Part shown: one piece after another, positions 1 through 7,465 of the stretch
Layout of the letters: each line of letters starts with the position of its first letter
Numbering within the stretch: the first letter of the stretch is position 1
Assembly (NCBI GenBank): GCA_021798395.1
Contig: JAJZHS010000017.1
Coordinates: 1 to 16,112 of the forward strand
Direction: 5' to 3'
Source of the DNA: Pseudomonadota bacterium
GTDB lineage: Bacteria > Pseudomonadota > Gammaproteobacteria > Burkholderiales > Burkholderiaceae_C
Length of the DNA stretch: 16,112 nucleotides
Notes under the pieces: generated by a model
What the model was told of the DNA's origin: nothing
Databases searched by the model: none
What the model saw: the letters and a program-made list of their open reading frames with translations, nothing else
Position numbers and translations under genes: made by a program

Positions 1-31
1 ACACCATTGCGATTTGCGATCTGATATCCAT
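1..31 (-). CDS. narH: Nitrate reductase beta subunit NarH, N-terminus only (partial)
   Basis: The ten codons visible before the left edge read MDIRSQIAMV, which matches the characteristic opening of NarH, the iron-sulfur electron-transfer subunit of the membrane-bound nitrate reductase. A GAGGA ribosome-binding site lies seven bases before the ATG and overlaps the end of narG; the gap between the narG stop and this ATG is 10 bases, as expected for a narGH operon. The four-cluster ferredoxin-like body of the protein is outside the window. The identification rests on the short N-terminus plus position, and both agree. Confidence 0.85.
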   Translation of the reverse strand, partial: MDIRSQIAMV

Positions 32-41
32 GTCCGTGTCC

Positions 42-3000
42 TCAGAACTCGACCTTGTCCATCTTGCGCACGAGCACGTGGGTGTCGCGGTTCACGCCGA
101 CCGGCCCCCAGTAGTTCATGTGGTAGCTGAACTGCGCGTACCCGCCCACGCACAGGCTGGGCTTGAGGTGCACGCGGGTGATGCTGTTGTTCATCCCGGC
201 GCGGCGGCGGCCGCGCTGCTGCGACTTCGGCACGCTGTAGGTGCGCTCGACGGCGTGGTAGACGATGCACACCCCGGGCGGGATGCGCGCGCTGACCGCC
301 GCGCGGGTGCAGTACACGCCGTGGTCGTTGTAGACCTCGACCCAGTCGTTGTCCTGGATGCCCAGTTCGGCGGCGTCGCGCTCGCTGAGCCAGCACGGCT
401 CCATGCCGCGCGACAGCGTGAGCATGCGCAGGGTGTCGCCGTAGGTCGAGTGGATGTGCCACTTGCCGTGCGGCGTCAGCACGTTGAGCATTTTGGCGCG
501 GCCGTCGTTGACCGACTGGCGCAGGTCGCCGTAGGCCTGCGGCGTCGGCGACGGCTTGAAGGTCGGCAGATGCTCGCCGAACGCGATGTAGCCGTCGTGG
601 TCGAGGTAGAAGTGCTGGCGCCCGGTCAGCGTGCGCCACGGCACGTCGTGCTCGACGTTGTAGGTGAAGCCGGCGTAGGCGCGGCCGTTGTCCATCAGCC
701 CCGACCACACCGGAGTGTTCAGCAGCCGCCGCGGCTGCGCCTTGAGGTCGCGGTTGCGCGTGCGCACGGTGCGCGCGCCTTCGCCGAGTTGCGCCAGCTG
801 CAGGCCGGTCTTGCGCTCGGCGTTGCGGTACGCGCGCCAGGCGAGCTCGCCGTTGGTCGCCGACGACAGATGCAGCACGGCCTCGATGGCCTCGACGTCC
901 TCGCGCAGCGACGGGTACTCCTGGCCGTCGACGCGGTGCACGTGGTCGCGCTGCTCGAGCATGCCGTCGTAGAAATCGGCGCAGTCGTACTGGTTGCCGT
1001 GCGCGCCGAGGCCCTTGCTGCGCACGTTCGGCCCCAGGCTGCAGAACTTGTCGAAGATCTTGGTGTAATCGCGTCGTTCCAGCACCAGCTTGTGCATCGA
1101 GCGGCCGAGTTCGGGCGTGTCCTCGCCGCGCCCCCAGTCGCGCAGCGCCGGCTGCGCGATCTCGTCGGCCGAGTCGTGCGCCAGCGCGGCCATGACGATG
1201 TCGGTGCGCTCGCCCGGCAGGTGCTGCTGCGCCAGGGTGCTGACCTTGGACGCCAGTTCGCGGAAGATCGCCCAGTCGGTCTTCGACTCCCACACCGGCG
1301 GGATCGCGGCGCTCAACGGATGGATGAACGAATGCATGTCCGTCGAGTTCAGGTCGTCCTTCTCGTACCACGAAGCGCTCGGCAGCACGATGTCGGAGTA
1401 CAGCGCCGAGGTGTCCATGCGGAAGTTCAGGTCGACGACCAGGTCCATCTTGCCGCTCGGCGCGACGTCGTGCCACGCGACCTCGTCGACCTGGCCCTTG
1501 GCCGCCTCGTCGGCGACGTGGTTGTGGTGGGTTCCCAGGTAGTGGTCGAGGAAGTACTCGTGGCCCTTGGCGCTGGTGCCGATGGCGTTGCCGCGCCAGA
1601 TGAACCACACCCGCGGCCAGTTGATCTCGGCGTCGGGGTCGCTGACCGCGTAGCGCAGCTCACCCCGCGCCAGGCGCTGCGCCACGTGCTGCTTGATGGC
1701 GTCGTCGGTCTGCGCGCCGGCGCGGCGCGCCTCCTCGACGACGTCGAAATTGTTGGCGTCGAACTGCGGGAAGAACGGCATCCAGCCGTTGCGCACGGCC
1801 TTGACGATGAAGTCGGCGGTGTGCAGCCCCGTCAGCGCGTTGTCCGGCGACGCGTTGTAGTCGCGCTGGCGGCCGTCGTAGCGCCACTGGTCGGAATTCA
1901 TGTAGTGCCAGATCGGAGCCTGCTGCAACCTGCCGCTGCCCTGCCAGTCGCGCGCCGACATGATCGCGCCCCACGAATCGTTCGGCGCCAGCTTCTCCTG
2001 GCCGACGTAGTGGTTCATGCCGCCGCCGTTGACGCCGACGCAGCCGGTGAGCATCAGCGCCATCATGCCGGCGCGGTAGATCAGGTTGCCGTGGAACCAG
2101 TGGTTGATGCCGGCGCCGACGATGATGGTGCACTTGCCTCGCGTGGCCTCGGCAGTGCGCGCCCATTCGCGCGCGAACTGCAGCACGGTGGCCGAGCCGA
2201 TGCCGGTGAACACTTCCTGCCACGCCGGGGTGTAGGCGGCGCCGGCGTCGGCGTAGTCGGCCGGGTAGTCGCCGGCGAGCCCGCGGCCGACGCCGTACTG
2301 CGCCATGATCAGGTCGTACACGGTGCACACGGTGGCCTGCGCGCCGTCGGCGGTGGTCACCCGGCGCACCGGAACGCCGCGCAGCGCGGTGCGCTGCAGC
2401 CCGTATTCGGTGAACGCCACCTGCACCACCGCGTCGTGGCGCTGCAGCAGGGTGAGTTCGGGGTCGTAGGGGCGGCCGTCGCGCGCGTCCTCCTGCCGGG
2501 TATTCCAGTTGCCGCCCGCCCTGTCCCAGCGATGCCCGACGCTGCCCTTGGGGCACACCAGCTCGCCGCTGGCCGAGTCGAAATTGAGGAACTTCCAGTC
2601 GCCGTTGTCTTCGCCGGCGTAGCGCGCGATGCGACCGGCGCGCAGCAGCTTGCCCGGGCGCCAGCCGGAGCCGTCGGCGTGCAGTTCGACCAGGAACGGG
2701 CTGTCGGTGAACTTCTTGACGTAATCGATGAAGTACGGCGTGGCGCGGCCATGGTGCCATTCATTGAGGATGACATGAGTGACCGCCATCCAGAACGCGC
2801 CGTCGGCGCCGGCGTGGACCGGGATCCACTGGTCGGCGTACTTGGCCACCATGCTGAAGTCGGGCGAGAACACCACGGTCTTGGTGCCGTTGTGCCGCGA
2901 CTCGGAGAAGAAGTGCACGTCCGGGGTTCGGGTCATGCCGAGGTTGGCGCCCATCACCGCGGTGAACTTGGAGTTGTACCAGTCGGCGCTCTCGGCGACG

Positions 3001-3659
3001 TCGGTCTGCTCGCCCCAGACCTCGGGGAAGGCCGGCGGCAGGTCGCAGTACCAGTCGTAGAAGCTCAGCAGCACGCCTCCCATCAGCTGCAGGAAGCGCG
3101 CGCCGGCGGCGAAGCTCAGCATCGACATGGCCGGAATCGGCGAGAAGCCGATCAGCCGGTCGGGGCCGTACTTCTGCACGGTATGCACCGAGGCGGCGCT
3201 GATCAGCTCCAGCGCCTCGTCCCAGTCGACACGGCGGAAGCCGCCCTTGCCGCGCGCGCGCTGGTAGCGCGCGCGCTTCTCGGGATCGTTCTGCAGGTTG
3301 CGCCATGCCTGCACGGGATCGCCTGCGGCGGCGCGCTCGGCGCGCCACAGGTCGAGCAGCGCGCCGCGCATCAGCGGGTATTTCACCCGGATCGGGCTGT
3401 ACAGGTACCACGAATACGAAATGCCGCGCTGGCAGCCGCGCGGCTCGTACGGCGGCAGCTTGGGGTCGAGCAGCGGGTAGTCGAGCGCCTGCGTCTCGTA
3501 GACGACGATGCCGTCCTTGACGTGAACGTTCCACGAACAGCCGCCGGTGCAGTTCACGCCGTGGGTGCTGCGCACGACCTTGTCGTGCTGCCAGCGGTTG
3601 CGGTAGAAATCCTCCCAGGACCTTGTCTTGGGCGAAACGATGTCCTTGATCCAGCTCAT
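42..3659 (-). CDS. narG: Respiratory nitrate reductase alpha subunit NarG (molybdopterin catalytic subunit)
   Basis: Complete 1205-residue catalytic subunit that reduces nitrate to nitrite with electrons passed from NarI through NarH. The FS0 cluster ligands are visible as His33-x3-Cys37-x3-Cys41-x34-Cys76, the same spacing as in E. coli NarG (H49, C53, C57, C92). The stretch FYDWYCDLPP holds the likely Mo-ligand aspartate (Asp206 by spacing from FS0). There is no twin-arginine signal, so the active site should face the cytoplasm. ATG is preceded by GAGGA six bases away. The N-terminus (MSWIKDIV), the ending (GPVGVNRDTHVLVRKM) and many internal blocks resemble, from memory, the NarG/NxrA clade that includes Nitrobacter nitrite oxidoreductase more than the E. 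coli protein. The denitrification context favours nitrate reduction. narH follows after 10 bases and a cytochrome c precedes it by 24 bases. Confidence 0.96.
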   Translation of the reverse strand: MSWIKDIVSPKTRSWEDFYRNRWQHDKVVRSTHGVNCTGGCSWNVHVKDGIVVYETQALDYPLLDPKLPPYEPRGCQRGISYSWYLYSPIRVKYPLMRGALLDLWRAERAAAGDPVQAWRNLQNDPEKRARYQRARGKGGFRRVDWDEALELISAASVHTVQKYGPDRLIGFSPIPAMSMLSFAAGARFLQLMGGVLLSFYDWYCDLPPAFPEVWGEQTDVAESADWYNSKFTAVMGANLGMTRTPDVHFFSESRHNGTKTVVFSPDFSMVAKYADQWIPVHAGADGAFWMAVTHVILNEWHHGRATPYFIDYVKKFTDSPFLVELHADGSGWRPGKLLRAGRIARYAGEDNGDWKFLNFDSASGELVCPKGSVGHRWDRAGGNWNTRQEDARDGRPYDPELTLLQRHDAVVQVAFTEYGLQRTALRGVPVRRVTTADGAQATVCTVYDLIMAQYGVGRGLAGDYPADYADAGAAYTPAWQEVFTGIGSATVLQFAREWARTAEATRGKCTIIVGAGINHWFHGNLIYRAGMMALMLTGCVGVNGGGMNHYVGQEKLAPNDSWGAIMSARDWQGSGRLQQAPIWHYMNSDQWRYDGRQRDYNASPDNALTGLHTADFIVKAVRNGWMPFFPQFDANNFDVVEEARRAGAQTDDAIKQHVAQRLARGELRYAVSDPDAEINWPRVWFIWRGNAIGTSAKGHEYFLDHYLGTHHNHVADEAAKGQVDEVAWHDVAPSGKMDLVVDLNFRMDTSALYSDIVLPSASWYEKDDLNSTDMHSFIHPLSAAIPPVWESKTDWAIFRELASKVSTLAQQHLPGERTDIVMAALAHDSADEIAQPALRDWGRGEDTPELGRSMHKLVLERRDYTKIFDKFCSLGPNVRSKGLGAHGNQYDCADFYDGMLEQRDHVHRVDGQEYPSLREDVEAIEAVLHLSSATNGELAWRAYRNAERKTGLQLAQLGEGARTVRTRNRDLKAQPRRLLNTPVWSGLMDNGRAYAGFTYNVEHDVPWRTLTGRQHFYLDHDGYIAFGEHLPTFKPSPTPQAYGDLRQSVNDGRAKMLNVLTPHGKWHIHSTYGDTLRMLTLSRGMEPCWLSERDAAELGIQDNDWVEVYNDHGVYCTRAAVSARIPPGVCIVYHAVERTYSVPKSQQRGRRRAGMNNSITRVHLKPSLCVGGYAQFSYHMNYWGPVGVNRDTHVLVRKMDKVEF

Positions 3660-3683
3660 GGTGTCCTCGTCGGGTGCGGGTCG

Positions 3684-4232
3684 TCAACCGCGGCGCGCCT
3701 GGCGCGCGTAGATCGCCTGCTTGGTGCTCAGGGTCTTGCGCCGGCCCCACAGCAGATGCAGCGCGAGAAGAATCGCGGCCCATCCACCGAGACCGGCCAG
3801 CAGCATCGAAACCGGTCGCTGCAGCAGGCCCGGCGGGCGCGGCTGCAGCGCGCTGCGCTGGAAAAAGGCGAGCAGCGCGCCGGTCTCGCCGGGCGTCAAC
3901 GGATGGTCGGCGTAGGCCGCCGCCATCGGCGCGAACGGCGGGCTGGCGACCAGCGCCCGGATTCCTGCCGGACCGATGTCGACCCAGGCGCGGCCGAGGC
4001 CGATCGCCAGCCTGCCGCCGGCGCTGGGCAGGCCGCCGCCATCGGCCGCGTGGCATGACATGCACGCGGCACCGCCGTTGGCGAAGCGGGTCTGACCGCT
4101 GAACAGGCGCGCGCCGGCTGCGGCCAGCGCCGGGTCGGCGGCGGCGTGGGTCGGCGCGGCTGATCCTGCGGCCAGCAGCAGCGCGAGCGCCAGGCTGCGC
4201 AGCACGCGTGACGTGGGTCGGGATGGCTTCAC
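3684..4232 (-). CDS. Monoheme c-type cytochrome with C-terminal membrane anchor, first gene of the nar operon
   Basis: 182-residue protein. Residues 1-31 form a Sec signal peptide (basic start, then a leucine/alanine core, cleavage probably after THA). One heme c site, CMSCH, lies at residues 57-61. A PMAAAY segment about 40 residues later can supply the axial methionine. Residues about 142-164 form one hydrophobic helix followed by RRK, giving a periplasmic heme domain anchored by its tail. I chose the GTG at 4232 because GGAG lies six bases upstream and the signal peptide starts there; the reading frame is open further upstream but that part looks non-coding. It sits 24 bases before narG and should be co-transcribed. 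A c-type cytochrome in this position is known to me from Nitrobacter nxr operons and from some nar operons; its role in electron transfer with NarGHI is inferred. Confidence 0.85.
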   Translation of the reverse strand: MKPSRPTSRVLRSLALALLLAAGSAAPTHAAADPALAAAGARLFSGQTRFANGGAACMSCHAADGGGLPSAGGRLAIGLGRAWVDIGPAGIRALVASPPFAPMAAAYADHPLTPGETGALLAFFQRSALQPRPPGLLQRPVSMLLAGLGGWAAILLALHLLWGRRKTLSTKQAIYARQARRG

Positions 4233-4558
4233 GGAGGTCTCCGGTACGGATGGGATGCAGGCTGCACGATACGGCGCCGAGTGCGCGCTGCCTACCGCCC
4301 GGAAAGGCCGCCGCGCCACCCCGCGTACTCCGAAAGGGCTACCGGGCGACGACGTTTTCTCGTGTTCCGACAAGCACTTGCGTGCGGGCTCCGGGCGCCG
4401 CGCGGCGGCCGTCGTCTTTCGACCTACGCCTTCTGCGCAGCGCCGCCGCACCGCCCGGGGCAGGCCCCGGGCAAGAGACACTTCCGTTCCCATGGTTTTG
4501 TCGCGCACGTCGCGGTCGCGGCCGGACAATCGACCATCCGACGAAGACGATCGAGACG
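4233..4558. other. 326-base divergent intergenic region between the nar operon and the response regulator
   Basis: This region should hold the promoters of the cytochrome-narGH operon (leftward) and of the response regulator (rightward). I see no FNR-type box (TTGAT-N4-ATCAA) and no convincing sigma-70 promoter; the best rightward -10 is GACAAT at 4524-4529 without a good -35. Two 6-of-7 matches to the E. coli NarL heptamer TACYYMT occur (TACTCCG at 4326 and TACGCCT at 4425) but are expected by chance. A perfect GC-rich inverted repeat is listed separately. No small ORF with family resemblance was seen. Confidence 0.6.
4453..4472. repeat. Perfect inverted repeat upstream of the response regulator gene
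   Basis: Arms GCCCGGGGC and GCCCCGGGC separated by AG, giving a nine-base perfect palindromic arm. It lies 86 bases before the regulator start codon. It has no T-tract on either strand, so an intrinsic terminator is unlikely. It could be an operator or a leader hairpin. Confidence 0.7.
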
Positions 4559-5197
4559 ATGCACGATGTGGTGATCATCGACGACCACCCGCTGTTCCGG
4601 CGGGGCCTGATGGACCTGTTGGCCACGGTCCCCGAGCAGCTGCGCGTGGTCGGCGAGGCTGCCGACGGCGTCGAGGGCCTGGCGCGGATCCGCAGCCTGC
4701 GGCCGACGCTGGTCCTGCTCGACCTGCAGATGAAAGGCGGGCTCGGCGGCCTGGACGTGCTGCGCGCCATCAAGGCGGACGACCCGGCTCCGACGACGAT
4801 CATGGTCACGGTCTCGGAGGAGGCCGACGACCTGATCTGCGCGCTGCGGGCCGGTGCCGACGGCTACCTGCTGAAGGACATGGCGCCGCAGGACCTGCTC
4901 GACAGCGTGCTGCGCACCGCCGAGACCGGGGCGATGGCGCTGAGCGCGAGCCTGGTCGGTCTGCTCGCCAGCGCGATGCGCGAGGACGCGCGCCCGCGCA
5001 GCCGCGACGCGGCGCAGCTCACCGCGCAGGAAGGCCGCGTGCTCGACCAGATCCGGCTCGGCCGCAGCAACAAACAGATCGCGCGCGAACTCGGGATCGC
5101 CGAAAGCACCGTCAAGATCCACGTCAAGCGCGTGCTGCGCAAGCTGCGCGTCGGCTCGCGCACGCAAGCCGCGATCTGGGCGCTGAGCAACGCCTGA
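4559..5197 (+). CDS. NarL/FixJ-family two-component response regulator
   Basis: 212 residues with an N-terminal receiver domain (about 1-120) and a C-terminal LuxR-type helix-turn-helix (about 148-210). The phosphorylation site is Asp55 in LVLLDLQM, with acidic pocket Asp8/Asp9, Thr84 and Lys106 (GYLLKDM) all present. The HTH reads LTAQEGRVLDQIRLGRSNKQIARELG followed after one residue by AESTVKIHVKRVL, in two blocks typical of NarL. The start MHDVVIIDDH was chosen because the receiver fold begins there; the ribosome-binding site is weak. It is divergent from the nar operon, which is the usual place for a nitrate/nitrite-responsive NarL, but no NarX/NarQ-type kinase is in the window. The assignment to nitrate control is inferred from position. 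Confidence 0.9.
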   Translation: MHDVVIIDDHPLFRRGLMDLLATVPEQLRVVGEAADGVEGLARIRSLRPTLVLLDLQMKGGLGGLDVLRAIKADDPAPTTIMVTVSEEADDLICALRAGADGYLLKDMAPQDLLDSVLRTAETGAMALSASLVGLLASAMREDARPRSRDAAQLTAQEGRVLDQIRLGRSNKQIARELGIAESTVKIHVKRVLRKLRVGSRTQAAIWALSNA

Positions 5198-5214
5198 CGC
5201 GCCGCGGCAGCGCC

Positions 5215-5904
5215 TCAGACCTGGCGCCGGCGCGGTGTGGCGCGCGTCAGGCGCAAGCGCTCGGGGTCGAGCTCCAGCCGCGTGCGCCCGGCGCGCCGCA
5301 GGCAGCTCGATCGCTCGAGTTCGTGCAGGGCGCGGCTCATGGTCTCGGGGCGCAGGTTCAGGTAATTGGCCAGGTCCTGGTAGCTCAACGGAAGTTCGAT
5401 GTCGACGCTGCCGAGCTTTTCCGCCAGCTGCAGCAGGCAATCAGCCAGACGCGACGGGGCCCCCAGCCTCAGCCGCATGTTCTGGCGCAACGCGCGGTGA
5501 ACTTGCGCCGCGCCCAGGCTGGCCAGCGCCGGCAACCTCGGATTGCGCACGCTCAGCCGCCACCACCGCTTCGGCTCGATAGCCCCGACCACCGCGTCGC
5601 GCAGCACCAGCGCGTCGGCCGCGTACAGTCCGGAGGCGAAGTCGTCGAAACCGACGACGTCGCCGGCGAGCGCCAGGTCGACGATCCTCGCCTGGCCCGC
5701 GCGGTCCGCGCGCTGCACCTGGACCGCGCCGCTCATGACCACGAATACCTGGCGCAACGCTTCGCCGCGGCTGAACAGGGTGCTGCCGGCGGGAAGCGCG
5801 CGCGTGCGCAGGCCGATCGAGCCGGCCGCGCGCAGGCTCGCGCGCACGTCGTCGGCGGACCAGAACGGGACGACGGGCAGGCGCAGAGCGACAGAGGCGT
5901 TCAT
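5215..5904 (-). CDS. Crp/Fnr-family transcription regulator, Dnr/NnrR-like (NO or redox sensor)
   Basis: 229 residues: cyclic-nucleotide-binding-like sensor domain (about 25-145, with LPAGSTLFSRGEA and SGAVQVQ), a dimerisation helix, and a winged helix-turn-helix (about 175-225) with recognition helix RPETMSRALHELE. The Glu-x2-Ser-Arg pattern is that of FNR and predicts TTGAT-type half-sites. The N-terminal cysteine cluster of FNR is absent, and the only two cysteines are in the C-terminal half, so it does not bind an FNR-type 4Fe-4S cluster. This fits the Dnr/NnrR group, which senses NO through heme. The start MNASVALRLP was chosen for family length; no strong ribosome-binding site precedes it. 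It converges with the response regulator 17 bases away and lies downstream of ubiT. An FNR-like box upstream suggests autoregulation. Confidence 0.85.
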   Translation of the reverse strand: MNASVALRLPVVPFWSADDVRASLRAAGSIGLRTRALPAGSTLFSRGEALRQVFVVMSGAVQVQRADRAGQARIVDLALAGDVVGFDDFASGLYAADALVLRDAVVGAIEPKRWWRLSVRNPRLPALASLGAAQVHRALRQNMRLRLGAPSRLADCLLQLAEKLGSVDIELPLSYQDLANYLNLRPETMSRALHELERSSCLRRAGRTRLELDPERLRLTRATPRRRQV

Positions 5905-5929
5905 GGCGTGGATGGACCGAGGAACCGAA

Positions 5930-5972
5930 ACTGTAGGGCGCACCGCGGCGGTGCGCCTTTGACTTGGCGCAA
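5930..5972 (-). promoter_or_regulatory. Putative FNR/Dnr-type promoter of the Crp/Fnr gene
   Basis: Read on the minus strand, TTGCG-CCAA-GTCAA (5972-5959) matches the FNR/Dnr consensus TTGAT-N4-ATCAA/GTCAA with one good half-site and one imperfect half-site. A -10-like TACAGT lies at 5935-5930, leaving a 23-base gap; class II FNR promoters have about 22. The start codon is 26 bases beyond the -10. The gap is almost entirely filled by a perfect inverted repeat. Autoregulation is inferred. Confidence 0.5.
5937..5957. repeat. Perfect GC-rich inverted repeat in the Crp/Fnr gene promoter
   Basis: Arms GGCGCACCGC and GCGGTGCGCC flank a single central base. It fills the space between the FNR-like box and the -10-like hexamer. 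It also lies about 95 bases downstream of ubiT on the same strand, so a terminator role is an alternative, though no U-tract follows on that strand. Confidence 0.75.
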
Positions 5973-6013
5973 GGTTCACGTCAGGCCCGAGCCGGCGTTG
6001 CATTTCGTCGCGT

Positions 6014-6048
6014 CCCCGGCGCGGTCCGGGCTCAGCCCGGTTCCGGGG
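6014..6048 (-). terminator. Nested hairpin just after ubiT, possible terminator or 3'-end stabiliser
   Basis: On the minus strand an outer pair CCCCGG/CCGGGG encloses an inner stem CCGGGC-TGA-GCCCGG. It begins three bases after the ubiT stop codon. There is no run of U after the stem, so it is not a canonical intrinsic terminator, but its position fits a transcript end. Confidence 0.45.
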
Positions 6049-6051
6049 CCG

Positions 6052-6501
6052 TCACGACCCCCACAGCGGCCCGATGGCGTCGAGCTGGTTCTTCAGCAGC
6101 AGGCCGAACTCGGTGTCGCCTTCCATGACCAGCTCGCGGTCGAAGAACAGGCGGTCGGCGTCGTCCTCGCCGCGCACCAGCCGCAGCAGGGCGCGGGTTC
6201 CGGCGCGCACGCGAAGCTGTGGCTCGCCGGACGCGGCGCGCATGCGGGTGCCGTCGAAGCGCAGCCGCACCCGGGCGCCGAGGTCGGTCAGTTCGAGCTC
6301 GACGACGCGGTCGCGGCACGCGCGCAGGGTGTCGGCGTCCATGCGCGGCAGCAGCAGGCGGTCGAGCGCGGCGGCGGCCAGCCACGACGGCGGCTGCGTC
6401 GGCAAGCGTCGCACCAGGCCGCGCAGCGGCGCGGCCAGCTGCAGCGCGGTGTCGAGAATGCGGGCGGCCACCTGCGGGGCCGCCGTGGTGCGCGGCGTCA
6501 T
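6052..6501 (-). CDS. ubiT: UbiT, SCP2-domain accessory factor of anaerobic ubiquinone synthesis
   Basis: 149 residues with an SCP2 sterol-carrier fold (about 45-145), the lipid-binding domain that in E. coli UbiT (YhbT) supports O2-independent ubiquinone biosynthesis. The diagnostic tail DADRLFFDRELVMEGDTEFGLLLKNQLDAI is present (here read in two overlapping blocks, DADRLFFDRELVMEGD and TEFGLLLKNQLDAI). Two in-frame ATGs exist, at 6507 and 6501. I chose 6501 because GGAG then has eight bases of spacing, whereas it is only two bases from the first ATG. The chosen ATG overlaps the ubiV stop as ATGA, so translation is probably coupled to ubiV. Confidence 0.92.
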   Translation of the reverse strand: MTPRTTAAPQVAARILDTALQLAAPLRGLVRRLPTQPPSWLAAAALDRLLLPRMDADTLRACRDRVVELELTDLGARVRLRFDGTRMRAASGEPQLRVRAGTRALLRLVRGEDDADRLFFDRELVMEGDTEFGLLLKNQLDAIGPLWGS

Positions 6502-7451
6502 GTCCATGCCTCCCCGCGCAGCGCGTCCATGCCGGCGCGCGCGCGTGCAAATCCATCGATCATCGCGCCTGGCAAGGGCAGCTCGGCCAGCGCGTCGTGC
6601 GCGTCGCGCAGCGGCATGGCGCCGCGGTAGACGGCGTCGAACACGTCGAGCACGCGGCCGAAGCCCTGCGCGCAGGGTGCGAGCCGCAGGCGGCCGATCC
6701 CGGCGGCGGCCAGCGCGTCGGGCGGCTCGAGCAGGGTATGCACTCCGGCCGACTGCACCTGGGTTCCGTTCAGGCACAGGAAGTCACGCCCGTCGCCGCT
6801 GCGCACGGTCATGCCGTCGGCGTCGTCGCGGCAGCGGAAATCGCAGTTGTCCTTGTTCAGCCCGTAGTGGCGCGCGGTGAAGCAGCGCGCCGAGAACGCC
6901 AGCGGCAGGCGACCGAAGGCCCAGACCTCGGTCGCCAGGGGCCCGTCGCGCCCGGGGACCGGAGCCTGCGCCGGGTTGATGCGGGCGACCGCTTCGAGCG
7001 CCAGCTCGGCCGGTGCGCACCAGCGCGTGGCGCCGAGCACGGCGTGCTCGCGCAACGCCTCCTGGCTGTAGATGTTCAGGTGCGGGCCGAGCGCGAAGGT
7101 GGGCTCGGCGGCCTGCACCAGAACGCCGAGCGCCGACGCGTCACCGGCTTCGACGGCGAATTCGGCCTGCTGCGCCAGCGCGCGCACCAGGCGCAGGTCG
7201 GCCTCGCCCATGACCAGCGTCGGCGTGGCCAGCAGCACCTCCTTGCCGGCCTCGCGCAGTTCGCGCGCCAGCGCCAGCCAGTCCTCGTGCTTGAGTTCGC
7301 GGCGGCGCGCGCAGACGACCTCGCCGAGGATCACGGTATCGGCCGGCCCGTCGGCGACCTCGGCGTAGAAGTCGAGCAGGCGCTCGCGCGGCCACCAGTA
7401 CTGCAGCGGCGCGACCGTCAGCGCGACGCGGAAATCGTGCATCGATTCCAT
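6498..7451 (-). CDS. ubiV: UbiV, 4Fe-4S subunit of the O2-independent ubiquinone hydroxylase
   Basis: 317-residue U32 peptidase-family protein. The four cluster ligands of E. coli UbiV (C39, C180, C193, C197) are matched by Cys47 and by Cys190-x12-Cys203-x3-Cys207 in the block RCFTARHYGLNKDNCDFRC, with identical spacing. UbiU and UbiV form a heterodimer that hydroxylates the ubiquinone ring without oxygen, using prephenate as the oxygen donor. The start at 7451 (MESMHDFRV) has GGAG seven bases upstream, which decides against the nearby in-frame ATG at 7442. It lies 14 bases after ubiU and overlaps ubiT by four bases. Confidence 0.95.
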   Translation of the reverse strand: MESMHDFRVALTVAPLQYWWPRERLLDFYAEVADGPADTVILGEVVCARRRELKHEDWLALARELREAGKEVLLATPTLVMGEADLRLVRALAQQAEFAVEAGDASALGVLVQAAEPTFALGPHLNIYSQEALREHAVLGATRWCAPAELALEAVARINPAQAPVPGRDGPLATEVWAFGRLPLAFSARCFTARHYGLNKDNCDFRCRDDADGMTVRSGDGRDFLCLNGTQVQSAGVHTLLEPPDALAAAGIGRLRLAPCAQGFGRVLDVFDAVYRGAMPLRDAHDALAELPLPGAMIDGFARARAGMDALRGEAWT

Positions 7452-7465
7452 GCTTTGGCTCCGCC

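Noticed and set aside
30..4058. A 1342-codon open frame on the plus strand opposite narG
   Set aside because: It is antisense to an unmistakable narG with perfect ligand spacing; its translation is low-complexity Arg/Ala/Val-rich, as expected of the antisense of GC-rich coding DNA.
4326..4431. NarL heptamer-like TACTCCG and TACGCCT
   Set aside because: Each is only six of seven to the E. coli consensus and they are not arranged as a 7-2-7 pair, so chance explains them.
5198..5214. Bidirectional terminator between the two convergent regulator genes
   Set aside because: The 17-base gap has no stem with a T-tract.
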